In this document: positions 16,239 to 23,109 of the stretch, one piece after another
Layout: every line of letters starts with the position of its first letter
How positions within the stretch are numbered: the first letter of the stretch is position 1
Assembly: GCF_020616555.1 (NCBI RefSeq)
Contig: NZ_CP085174.1
Coordinates: forward strand, 1 to 64,000
Length of the DNA stretch: 64,000 nt
Reading direction: 5' to 3'
From: Streptomyces longhuiensis
GTDB lineage: Bacteria; Actinomycetota; Actinomycetes; Streptomycetales; Streptomycetaceae
Notes under the pieces: model-generated
The model's database searches: none
Seen by the model: the letters and a program-made list of their open reading frames with translations, nothing else
Told to the model about the DNA's origin: nothing
Translations under genes and position numbers: made by a program

Positions 16239-17027
16239 TTACAGGATGGTGCCGTGAAGGGCGCGGCGGTCGCCGGAGATCGCGTAGCGGCGGGCGGCGA
16301 GGGCGTGGTCGAGGGGTTCGCCGATCTGCTCGCACAGTGGCGCCAGGACGTGGGCCGCGGCCGTGTCGGTGAGGTACGCGGGGGCGACTTCGAGCGTCAG
16401 CTCGCCGATCGCGTAGGTGCTGGCGGCGAGGTCATCGGCCGCGGCGCGCAGCGCGGCGAGCGCGGGATCCGCCGACGGGCAGGCGGGCGGTGGGGGCGGG
16501 GTGGTGCGGATGTCGTGGACGGCCTGGCGGACCACCTCGCGCACGGCCGGCTCGTCCAGGGGCTGTTGGCCGGTGTGGGTGAGCGTGGCGAGGCGGCGGG
16601 TGATCAGCCGGGCGACGTCGGCGCGGCGGGCGGCGACGTCGATCAGGGCGCGCTGGGACAGGCCGTAGTCGAGCGCGGCCGCGGGGTCGGTGTCTCGCGT
16701 GCGAGACAGGTCGGTGCTCGCCGTGGCCGCGTCGTGGATCGCGGCCAGGACGCGGGCGACGTCCAGGAGCCGGTAGGCCTGCGCGCGGGAGATGCCGAAC
16801 TCCGCCCCGCAGTAGGAGGCCCAGCTGCTGTGGCCGAGAGGGAGCCAGATGCGGGCGGCGTGCGCATCGCGGACCCGGGCGGCCAGCGTCGCCACGCAGC
16901 GCACCACGTCGTCCATCGCCGCGCGCAGCCCCGCCGTCATCTCCCGGGCGCGGTCCACGCCCGGCAGATCACAGCCGGGCTGCGCCGGGTCGGCAACGTG
17001 CCCCTGGTCCTGGTCGCGGGTGCCCAT
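16239..17027 (-). CDS. HTH DNA-binding protein, copy 2 (intact)
   Basis: 262 residues, the only copy that looks complete. It starts MGTRDQDQGHVADPAQPGCD. The helix-turn-helix is SWASYCGAEFGISRAQAYR followed by LLDVARVLAAIHD (about residues 70-105). A conserved block YGLSQRALIDVAARRADVAR, a proline-rich linker (TTPPPPPACPS) and a helical C-terminus ending SGDRRALHGTIL follow. The coding sequence contains the palindrome TGTCTCGCGTGCGAGACA at 16691-16708. The same strand then carries the RHH/MazF pair. Inferred role: DNA-binding regulator or partition-type protein of a mobile replicon. Confidence 0.7.
   Translation of the reverse strand: MGTRDQDQGHVADPAQPGCDLPGVDRAREMTAGLRAAMDDVVRCVATLAARVRDAHAARIWLPLGHSSWASYCGAEFGISRAQAYRLLDVARVLAAIHDAATASTDLSRTRDTDPAAALDYGLSQRALIDVAARRADVARLITRRLATLTHTGQQPLDEPAVREVVRQAVHDIRTTPPPPPACPSADPALAALRAAADDLAASTYAIGELTLEVAPAYLTDTAAAHVLAPLCEQIGEPLDHALAARRYAISGDRRALHGTIL
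16691..16708. promoter_or_regulatory. 18-bp palindrome inside HTH copy 2
   Basis: TGTCTCGCGTGCGAGACA, two 8-base arms around GT. The same sequence is in HTH copy 1 (11639-11658), nearly so in copy 3 (49052-49071), and on its own at 25233-25252. It is a possible binding site. Confidence 0.45.
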
Positions 17028-17121
17028 GCCTCCATCGTCCTCCGGGCCGGTTGGTGGGACCAGGGCGTACGGAAGCACTCGGGCCACGGTGCGGCCGGGG
17101 TGAGAGGCGGTGCCGGCGGTG

Positions 17122-17181
17122 GACTTGATGGCCGCACTGGAGGAATCGGTGCGCGCCGCACGCACGCACCAGGGCGGCTGA
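17122..17181 (+). pseudogene. Ku gene, 3'-terminal fragment
   Basis: Encodes DLMAALEESVRAARTHQGG and TGA, matching the last 19 residues of Ku at 6400-7167 (DLMTALQESVRAARAHQAG). Nothing else of Ku is present. The flank is shared with 50926-50985. Confidence 0.75.
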
Positions 17182-17210
17182 CCCGGTCTGCCGCCTCCAA
17201 GCGGCGCCAC

Positions 17211-17326
17211 AGCATTTCCGCAGGTCGTCCCCGAGTGACGGGTTTTCCGGCAGTCGGGGACGACCTGGTTAAACGAAGCGTTTCCGCAGGTCGTCCCCGA
17301 GTGACGGGTTTCCCGGCTGTCGGGGA
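17211..17326. repeat. Tandem ~48-bp repeats with 14-bp hairpin
   Basis: Two copies of TTTCCGCAGGTCGTCCCCGA followed by GTGACGGGTTT lie 67 bases apart. The first also forms a perfect stem, CAGGTCGTCCCCGA (17221-17234) with TCGGGGACGACCTG (17254-17267). The block follows the Ku fragment and recurs after the Ku fragment at 51013-51110. It may be the old Ku terminator. Confidence 0.6.
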
Positions 17327-17351
17327 AGGCTGGAGGCACTCGGCCGCGCGG

Positions 17352-17708
17352 TCAGCGGTCGGTTGCCTTGGGGTGGCCGGTGGATGCGCGGTCGATCCAG
17401 ACCGTGCGGCGCTCGACGTCGAGCAGGTACCAGACGCGACCGCCGGCCGTGACCTCGATCTGCCAGCGGTCCATCGTCTCGCCTCGGTGCTCGCCGCGGG
17501 CCAGCTCGCCCTTGAGCCGGTGATGGCGCTCGGTGCGGGCGGCCGGGGCCGGGTCGGTCCGCATCAGGAGCCAGGCGGCGCGCGTGTTGCCCGCGGCCTG
17601 GGCACCCAGCTGCTCCCATCCCTTGGCGGCCTCCCCATTGGCGAAGCGGATGTCCCACTCGTCGGGGCCCGGCGGCGGGGCGGCGCGCTCTCCGCGCTTG
17701 GGGCTCAC
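17352..17708 (-). CDS. RelE/ParE-like toxin
   Basis: 118 residues from a GTG at 17708. The C-terminal half reads RWQIEVTAGGRVWYLLDVER, then RTVWIDRASTGHPKATD, the beta-sheet and GHPK ending common in RelE/HigB-like toxins of actinomycetes. The helix LKGELARGEHRGETMD precedes it. Proteins of this group cleave ribosome-bound mRNA or otherwise block translation. The GTG overlaps the stop of the upstream antitoxin gene (GTGA). An arginine-rich frame at 17269-17658 is a shadow. Confidence 0.7.
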   Translation of the reverse strand: MSPKRGERAAPPPGPDEWDIRFANGEAAKGWEQLGAQAAGNTRAAWLLMRTDPAPAARTERHHRLKGELARGEHRGETMDRWQIEVTAGGRVWYLLDVERRTVWIDRASTGHPKATDR

Positions 17709-18175
17709 GCCGCGGTTCCGGGTTCGGGCACCGGTCCGTAGTCCTCGCCGGAGTCGGTGGTGAGCGCGGCGTAGAGCTCGGGGTCGGCGTGCACCTCGGC
17801 GGTGTGGCGCCACTCGGTGAGCAGCTGGGCGACGCCCGCGGTGTTGTCCAGCAACGTTGCGGCGCCGAGCGCGTCGACCAGCTCGACGGAGAAGGCGCGC
17901 ACGTCGTGCGCGGGGAGGTAGCGCACCCAGGGGAAGGTCGCGGGCAGCACGTCCAGGACCAGGGTGCGGCCCTGGGGGGTGCGCATCATCTCCACGAACA
18001 TCCGGCTGGTGGCGCCCATCACCTCCAGGTCCTGGTCGGCCCGCGCGGCGGTGGTCAGCACCAGGTCCTCGTCATCGCGGCGTCGGAGCACTATCCGCCG
18101 CGTGCCGCGCAGGTTCGCCAGCGTGGCCTTGGGCTTGTTCAGCAGCTCCGAGAGAGTCAGCTCCAGTGCGCTCAT
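17705..18175 (-). CDS. Antitoxin partner of the RelE-like toxin
   Basis: 156 residues from the ATG at 18175 (MSALELTLSELLNKPKATLA). The N-terminal ~50 residues resemble a Phd-type fold (LSELLNKPKATLANL, then RRIVLRRRDDEDLVL). The longer C-terminal domain with LVDALGAATLLDNTAGVAQL is helical and probably toxin-binding. The overlap with the toxin start and the gene order (antitoxin first) support the assignment. TAAGCT seven bases before the ATG suggests a leaderless transcript. Confidence 0.65.
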   Translation of the reverse strand: MSALELTLSELLNKPKATLANLRGTRRIVLRRRDDEDLVLTTAARADQDLEVMGATSRMFVEMMRTPQGRTLVLDVLPATFPWVRYLPAHDVRAFSVELVDALGAATLLDNTAGVAQLLTEWRHTAEVHADPELYAALTTDSGEDYGPVPEPGTAA

Positions 18176-18331
18176 GAGTTGAAGCTTAGTTGACAAGTCC
18201 AGGTTTCGCGCGGTCACGGGGACCGGGGCACTCGGATTTTCCTGTCCCGTGACAGCGGATCTTGAGCGTGTGCCATCGAAGTCTGAGTGATCGAGGCGGT
18301 CCCTGGGAAAAGGCGGTGCGAACGACTCGCC

Positions 18332-19021
18332 TCACGTTGGTGGTTGAGCGAGTGTGTTGCGCTCGACCAGGTCCATCAGGAACGAGTTCAGTGCGTGTCG
18401 AGCATCCTCAGCTTTAGCCAGGGACTGGCGCAGTTCTGTCAGGCGCTCCGGGGACGGCGCCTCGTCCGCGAGGAGGCGTTCACGCACCAAACGCGTGGCG
18501 TCGGCCAGGGCAGCAGTGGCTGCGATCACCTCTGGCTCTAGCGGCTCGTGCCATCCCGGAGGGTGGTAGCTGGGACTTCCCGGCCCTTGCGGCACCCGCA
18601 CACCGTCGTGCGCCGCTTCGTCGACGGCCGCGCGAGCATCTCGTGCCACTTGCCTCATTTCTTGATCAAAGTTCTCTACGGACAGGCTTCGCCGCCACGT
18701 CAGGTCTTGCTCGTACCGGTGCAGGAGGGCATCCCATTCCCGGGTTGTGGAGCGGATACGAGTGAGCCGCATGAAGGCTTCAGTCCGCTCGGCGCGGCGC
18801 CGCTCTTCGTCCTGTCGCTGTTCGGCTGCGCGTGCCTGTTCAGCTTCCCGCAGCTCAGCGGCTTCGCGCGCGGCCTCCTCACGCTGTCGGGCACGCGCCG
18901 CCTCTTGTCGAGCCTCCGCAAGGGACCGGCGTTGAAGGTGCAAAGGCCCGGCATAGGCGGCTGCGGCGGTAATCACTGATCCGGCGAGGGCGCCAATCAA
19001 TCCATACAGTGCATCCGACAT
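18332..19021 (-). CDS. Membrane-anchored coiled-coil protein
   Basis: 229 residues from the ATG at 19021. A transmembrane helix covers about residues 5-24 (LYGLIGALAGSVITAAAAYA). It is followed by a long alanine/glutamate/arginine coiled coil (AARQREEAAREAAELREAEQ in the 40-90 region) and a mixed helical C-terminal domain. The frame is open to 19165, but the hydrophobic start favours 19021. It is divergent from the LexA-like gene across a 225-base region with a palindromic motif. No family recognised; the fold resembles many Streptomyces phage- or defence-linked anchors only loosely. Confidence 0.6.
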   Translation of the reverse strand: MSDALYGLIGALAGSVITAAAAYAGPLHLQRRSLAEARQEAARARQREEAAREAAELREAEQARAAEQRQDEERRRAERTEAFMRLTRIRSTTREWDALLHRYEQDLTWRRSLSVENFDQEMRQVARDARAAVDEAAHDGVRVPQGPGSPSYHPPGWHEPLEPEVIAATAALADATRLVRERLLADEAPSPERLTELRQSLAKAEDARHALNSFLMDLVERNTLAQPPT

Positions 19022-19170
19022 GGCGTCACCCTGCCCCGAGCGCAGCGTGAGGCGCCAGGGCTTCCGATGCTTTTTCGGCCCCAGGGGCGGCGGGTTGCCC
19101 GGCCGGCCGGCAGCACCTCCGGCGTGGTCAAACTTCGTCGGCAACCGACCAGGGTTCGCTGACACAGGAC

Positions 19171-19189
19171 ATTTCCGCGGAAAATTTCC
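19171..19189. promoter_or_regulatory. A+T-rich palindromic motif, site a
   Basis: ATTTCCGCGGAAAATTTCC, then CTTGTCGAC. Related motifs occur at 22886-22904, 32907-32926 and 59856-59870. This one lies between two divergent genes, 58 bases before the LexA-like start, as expected for an operator. Confidence 0.45.
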
Positions 19190-19246
19190 ACTCTTGTCGA
19201 CCCGACGGCTCGCCCAGAAAATCGAACACGTGATCTACTGAAATGC

Positions 19247-19480
19247 ATGAGCACTATCGCCCCGTATGCCCTGACCGACCGGCAGCGCCGCATCGTCGCG
19301 TGCGCACGTGAGTGGATCGCCGAGCACGGTGAGGCGCCGTCCGTGCGCGAGCTGGGCGCGGCCGTGGGGCTGACCAGCTCCTCCAGCGTCGCGTATCACC
19401 TGCGGCGCCTGCGGGAGCACGGCCTGACCGTGGAAACCCGGGGCCGCCGCAGCGACCGGTGCCCGCACTGCGGGCAGTGA
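19247..19480 (+). CDS. LexA-N-terminal-like HTH protein with CPHC tail
   Basis: 77 residues. It matches the DNA-binding domain of LexA: LTDRQRRIVACAREWIAEHG, then PSVRELGAAVGLTSSSSVAY and HLRRLREHGLT (residues 9-62). The LexA protease domain is absent. Instead it ends in RCPHCGQ, a possible half zinc site. It would bind DNA but could not self-cleave, so it may be a SOS-box competitor or a replicon-specific repressor. The start is ATG at 19247 with TCTACT seven bases upstream (leaderless arrangement). Two decayed copies exist, at 13324 and 59742. Confidence 0.75.
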   Translation: MSTIAPYALTDRQRRIVACAREWIAEHGEAPSVRELGAAVGLTSSSSVAYHLRRLREHGLTVETRGRRSDRCPHCGQ

Positions 19481-19694
19481 TCGCCCGTTCCAAAATTCTG
19501 GAACGACCCGGCGGATGCGGGCCGACGTGTCACTCGTCGTCCTCGCATACGTGGCCGGACTCGACGATGGAGCCGTCCTCGAACCCGGCCTCACCGCGCC
19601 ATCCGCAGTCGCCGCACTCCGCTTCCGCCGTCCAGTGCACGTCGGCCATCTCGGAGTTCCTCTCGTCCTGCTTCGGGTTCGGGAAACAGAGTGG

Positions 19695-20294
19695 TCAGGC
19701 GCCGATGCCGACGGAGGCCACGTAGGCGTAGGCGGCGTAGTCGCTGTCGAGGTCGGTGATGATGTCGTCCCAGATCTCGTCCATCAGGTCGGCGTTCTGG
19801 TCGGCCCAGGCGTCGACCATGTCGGCCCACACGTAGCGGACCGTGATCGAGCGTTCGGTGATGTTCGACCGGGCCCGGGCTTGGGGGACGGCGTTCTGGT
19901 CGACGGGGTAGATCTCCACGCGGCGGCCCTGGCCGTCGTTGTCGAGGTGCCGCTTGACCCAGCCGGAGCGGATCAGGTTCTCGCGGCGTCGGACCCAGTA
20001 GGCGCTGTCGAGGCGTTCCAGGTTGGCCTTGCCGGGGCGGGACTTGCCCCGAAACCACGAGCCCATGGCGCGGTCGCTGACGCCCTGGGCGCGCAGCTCG
20101 GCGCGGCCGGCCTTGCTGTCGAGGTAGTGGATGCGGGCCCTCTGGCCGCGCGTGGAGGTGATGGGCGAGGAAAAGCCGGACTCGTAGACGATGCGGTTGA
20201 GTTCCAGGATCAGGGCCTCGCCGCCCTTCAATCCCCTGGCGTCGTATTTCCTCCACTCGCCCCAGCGTGCCCACAAGTCTGGCGACCCGCCCAT
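19695..20294 (-). CDS. Tpg-like candidate terminal protein
   Basis: 199 residues. The N-terminal half includes ARIHYLDSKAGRAELRAQGV followed by SDRAMGSWFRGKSRPGKANL, a helix-turn-helix with the layout of Streptomyces telomere protein Tpg (QMRYLxxxxKGTRxVAxxLG..QRTVERY). The C-terminal half is acidic, rich in tyrosine, tryptophan and aspartate (RYVWADMVDAWADQ, DEIWDDIITDLDSDYAAYAY), offering possible priming residues. It overlaps the Tap-like gene by one base (TAATG), the order known for tap-tpg. Similarity is architectural, by eye. A plain transcription regulator is the alternative. Confidence 0.45.
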   Translation of the reverse strand: MGGSPDLWARWGEWRKYDARGLKGGEALILELNRIVYESGFSSPITSTRGQRARIHYLDSKAGRAELRAQGVSDRAMGSWFRGKSRPGKANLERLDSAYWVRRRENLIRSGWVKRHLDNDGQGRRVEIYPVDQNAVPQARARSNITERSITVRYVWADMVDAWADQNADLMDEIWDDIITDLDSDYAAYAYVASVGIGA

Positions 20295-21982
20295 TAACGG
20301 TTACCCCCGAGGGTGTAGGTGTTCTTCGCCTTGACCTGGTTCAGTGCGCGGCCCTCCGGGAAAACCGGGCGCCAGTCCCCGGCGACATGCAGTTCGTCGG
20401 TGCCGGAAATCTCGACCACACTCAGGCCCGCCTTATTGGCTTTATAGGCCTTGCGCCACAGGTTCGTGAACGCCTTCGACCGAATAATGTGCATCCAGTC
20501 CGGGCGGCGAATATCCGTGTTCGCGCTGGATTCACCGATCGTGGACACGAACTTAGAATACATGGCCTTCACGTACTCCACGACAATTTCGTCGTCTTCC
20601 GCGATAGCACTCTGCCGGGTTTCCGCGAGGGCCCGGCGGAGCTTTTCCAGAAGGCTTTCCGTACCGCCGGACAGCATCGCCCGGTGGATCTCGGGCGCTG
20701 TGCACAGGTTCCATTTCGCGCAGTCGAGCAGCAGGCGGACCATGGAGTCCGGGACCCAGACCGGGCCCGGCTCCTTGCGGGCGCCGAGCGGGTTGGGCAG
20801 GTCCGCGTGCTCCCACACCGGCGGGGTGATCTGGTAGACACCGGACCGCCTCGGATCATGCACACCCGTGGTGTCCTCCACGAGTTTCCCGACCGGCAGC
20901 CAGCATTTGAACGCGGACAGATAGGCCGCATTCATGTCCAGCGCGGTCACCTCGATGGGATCGCCCTTCTTCGCCGCGTCGAAAGCGGCCTTGTTCCGCC
21001 ACTTCGGGCGGCCCTCCCAGATCTCGTCCGCACCCTTCTGCGATTTCTTCCGCAGAATGTCATCGGTCGGCGGGAATTTCGAATGCGCGTAGCGTCCACC
21101 GACCCGGGAACGCTCGAACAGCGCCATCACGTCCGGGATCGCTGTCTTGATGAGCGCGGCCTGCGCGGCCTCGATGTCGCCCTGCGACCACGCCAGGACA
21201 TCCCGCACCCGGGCATGGATCTGATCGACAAGGGTCTCCGAGGCGTAGCCGGGCGCCCGGCTCGCAGCCGGCGTCGTCGTCTGGTCGGCTGCGGTAGTCG
21301 GAGCAGAGTCCGGCTCTTCGGCGGCGAGCTCCGCGGCTTCTGCGGCGGGAGCGGGCTCCGCCTCGGGCGCCTGCCCGGCGGGCTCGCGCGCCGCAGGAAC
21401 GGGCACGACGACGTCCACACCGTCGTCCACGGGCACAGGCTGCGGGTCACCGGGGTGCGTCGTCACGGGCTCACCCGGGCCCGTGGGCGCGAACTCCTCG
21501 TCCTGGTCCTCGTCTTCGGCGTAGTCGGCGATCGGATCAGCGGCGTCCAGGGCGGCGATGCACTCCTCGCGCGTCAGGTGCTGCCACATGCCCTCCACCG
21601 CGTCCGTAGCGGGCTCACCGCACAGCACACACGGCCCGCTCAGCGCCTCGATGCGCGGCACCGACACAGCCTTGGAGGCGGGAGCTGCGGGCGGCACTGG
21701 GAGCGGGAGAGATGCCTGCCCGGCTCCGGTGCCGGTGCCGAGGGAGGACAGGACCGTGACCGCGTGCGTCGGACCGGCCAGCAGATCCAGCACACCGATC
21801 CGGTAGTGCGCCGCCAGGCGGTCGACGTCCTCCAAGGTCCAGTGCTGCTTCCCGCTCTGTTTGCGCGACACCTGCGCCTGCGCCTGACCCAGCGCCGCCG
21901 CGAGATCCCCCTGCCGCTCACCGGACCGGCTCATGAGCGCCGTCACCGTGAGCCTCAACAGTTCTTCAGTACCGAGCGTCAC
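20294..21982 (-). CDS. Tap-like telomere-associated protein with polymerase-like motifs
   Basis: 562 residues from a GTG at 21982. An XRE-type HTH covers about 15-60 (GDLAAALGQAQAQVSRKQSG). Next come CVLC at 118-121, a long alanine/proline linker (155-245) and a C-terminal domain of about 300 residues. That domain has TALDMNAAYLSAF (346-358), VKAMYSKFVSTIG (471-483) and SGTDELHV (526-533). In known Tap proteins the parallel segments are LDLNTAFLAA and LSDCAVYA; they recall motifs A, B and C of family B DNA polymerases. Tap recruits the terminal protein to telomere 3' overhangs. The two-gene operon with the next gene supports the call. Confidence 0.55.
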   Translation of the reverse strand: MTLGTEELLRLTVTALMSRSGERQGDLAAALGQAQAQVSRKQSGKQHWTLEDVDRLAAHYRIGVLDLLAGPTHAVTVLSSLGTGTGAGQASLPLPVPPAAPASKAVSVPRIEALSGPCVLCGEPATDAVEGMWQHLTREECIAALDAADPIADYAEDEDQDEEFAPTGPGEPVTTHPGDPQPVPVDDGVDVVVPVPAAREPAGQAPEAEPAPAAEAAELAAEEPDSAPTTAADQTTTPAASRAPGYASETLVDQIHARVRDVLAWSQGDIEAAQAALIKTAIPDVMALFERSRVGGRYAHSKFPPTDDILRKKSQKGADEIWEGRPKWRNKAAFDAAKKGDPIEVTALDMNAAYLSAFKCWLPVGKLVEDTTGVHDPRRSGVYQITPPVWEHADLPNPLGARKEPGPVWVPDSMVRLLLDCAKWNLCTAPEIHRAMLSGGTESLLEKLRRALAETRQSAIAEDDEIVVEYVKAMYSKFVSTIGESSANTDIRRPDWMHIIRSKAFTNLWRKAYKANKAGLSVVEISGTDELHVAGDWRPVFPEGRALNQVKAKNTYTLGGNR

Positions 21983-22076
21983 GCATAACACCCTAGCACT
22001 TCGCATGCGCTTTCCGTATAGAGAATTCCAAATATGCCTCTCTGTAGGGTGGTCGCCCCCACGGGAGGACACAGCG

Positions 22077-22133
22077 ATGGCAGGCGTGCGTGACCGCCCT
22101 ATGGCCCGTGGCGTTACTCAGGCGTGCCTGTGA
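22077..22133 (+). CDS. Upstream leader ORF, 18 residues
   Basis: ATG at 22077 with GGGAGGA well placed upstream encodes MAGVRDRPMARGVTQACL and ends in TGA at 22131-22133. That stop overlaps a GTG start (GTGA) of the next gene, which has no Shine-Dalgarno sequence of its own. Coupled translation is likely. Confidence 0.5.
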   Translation: MAGVRDRPMARGVTQACL

Positions 22134-22546
22134 GTGATGAGGCGGTTCGGGCTGTCGTGATGCTCAAAGAGAGCGTGGACCAGGTCCTGGCCGTTGAGAG
22201 CGAGCGTCAGCGTGTGGGGGACTTCTGTCTGCGGGTAGGGCAGGCCGCCCTGGGCGTGGGCGTAGATCCGGCAGTGGTGTACGGCGAGTTGGCCCGGCTG
22301 CAGCAGTCGTCGAGTGCGGCTGGCATACGGCCCGAAGAGAGCCGTATCGATCTCGCGGCCGAGCTGCGCGCCTGCACCTCGAAGAAGGCAGCACTCACGA
22401 TGCTGTACCACGAACGGATCAAGGCGGACGACAGCCGCAGCCTCAACGCCATTGCCGAGCAACTCATCAACGAGCTGGCCGGCTACGGCATCACACTGGA
22501 CCGAGGCGCCGCCCACAAATACGTCACCGCACTGCACCAGCGCTGA
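22130..22546 (+). CDS. Hypothetical helical protein, divergent from Tap-like gene
   Basis: 138 residues from the GTG at 22130 (VSDEAVRAVVMLKESVDQVL). The sequence is all-helical: an N-terminal amphipathic helix, GVDPAVVYGELARLQQSSSA, and LNAIAEQLINELAGYGITLD near the C-terminus. The choice of 22130 rather than 22124 follows from the overlap with the leader ORF. The shared 100-base intergenic region with the Tap-like gene may co-regulate both. Function unknown; a replication accessory role is speculation from position. Confidence 0.55.
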   Translation: MSDEAVRAVVMLKESVDQVLAVESERQRVGDFCLRVGQAALGVGVDPAVVYGELARLQQSSSAAGIRPEESRIDLAAELRACTSKKAALTMLYHERIKADDSRSLNAIAEQLINELAGYGITLDRGAAHKYVTALHQR

Positions 22547-22590
22547 CAGCCCCGCCCGCCCCCGGCCCGGCCGCAGACGAGGAGATCCCC

Positions 22591-22848
22591 ATGCCCGGTC
22601 CCGACCTCCCACCGGCCAGTCAGCCCATGACCGTCGAAGCCCTGCTCGCCCGCTGGCCCACAGGCGCCCACAACAGCGAGCTGATCGACGGAGTCCTGTA
22701 CTTCACCGGCACCTTCGACGAGCGCGACAAGGCCTGCGCCGAACGCACCTATCCAGGCCGACGAGCCCTCATCAACTCCGCAGGCAATCTTGAGGTCCAT
22801 CCCGCAGGCGAAGACGAGCCCATCTCCGTACTGGACCAGCATCGCTGA
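22591..22848 (+). CDS. Hypothetical protein with Uma2-like start, 85 residues
   Basis: ATG at 22591 has GAGGAG upstream. The protein runs MPGPDLPPASQPMTVEALLA, RWPTGAHNSELIDGVLYFTG, FDERDKACAERTYPGRRALI. The SELIDGVLYF segment resembles the beginning of Uma2-type nuclease domains (ELIDGxLY), but the catalytic part would be missing. A frameshifted copy is at 37016-37298 and a short piece at 32988-33038. It follows the previous gene by 44 bases on the same strand. Confidence 0.55.
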   Translation: MPGPDLPPASQPMTVEALLARWPTGAHNSELIDGVLYFTGTFDERDKACAERTYPGRRALINSAGNLEVHPAGEDEPISVLDQHR

Positions 22849-22885
22849 ACGCCCCGATCCAACCGGCGACGTTCAGGCTGCTCGG

Positions 22886-22904
22886 ATTTTCCGGGGAAAT
22901 TTCC
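22886..22904. promoter_or_regulatory. A+T-rich palindromic motif, site b
   Basis: ATTTTCCGGGGAAATTTCC followed by CCTGCCGACAAGG, 37 bases after the Uma2-like gene. The 260 bases to the next gene hold no convincing coding sequence. Confidence 0.4.
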
Positions 22905-23109
22905 GACCCTGCCGACAAGGAGACGCGTGGCGCGGTCGACGGTCAGGCCACAGAACGCGCAGGCGGGCCGCTCGCACTGGTCACTGTCGACCGTGGTGAG
23001 GGCGGAGCCCGGGGCGGTGAGCTGATCGACGCGAGACGTGATCCCCGACGAGCCTCCTGCCAGCACCGTCATGGCGAAGATCCGGCAGGTCCGGCGTTGG
23101 GAGTGTCGT

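Noticed and set aside
17211..17326. Two spaced repeats considered as a CRISPR array
   Set aside because: Only two units, palindromic, diverging in the second locus, and no cas genes in the window.
16002..17741. Plus-strand open frame of 579 codons
   Set aside because: Antisense to HTH copy 2, whose protein is conserved in four other places; no start site and no protein-like motifs.
20267..21988. Plus-strand open frame of 573 codons
   Set aside because: Antisense to the Tap-like gene; arginine/valine/glycine-rich shadow of high third-position G+C.
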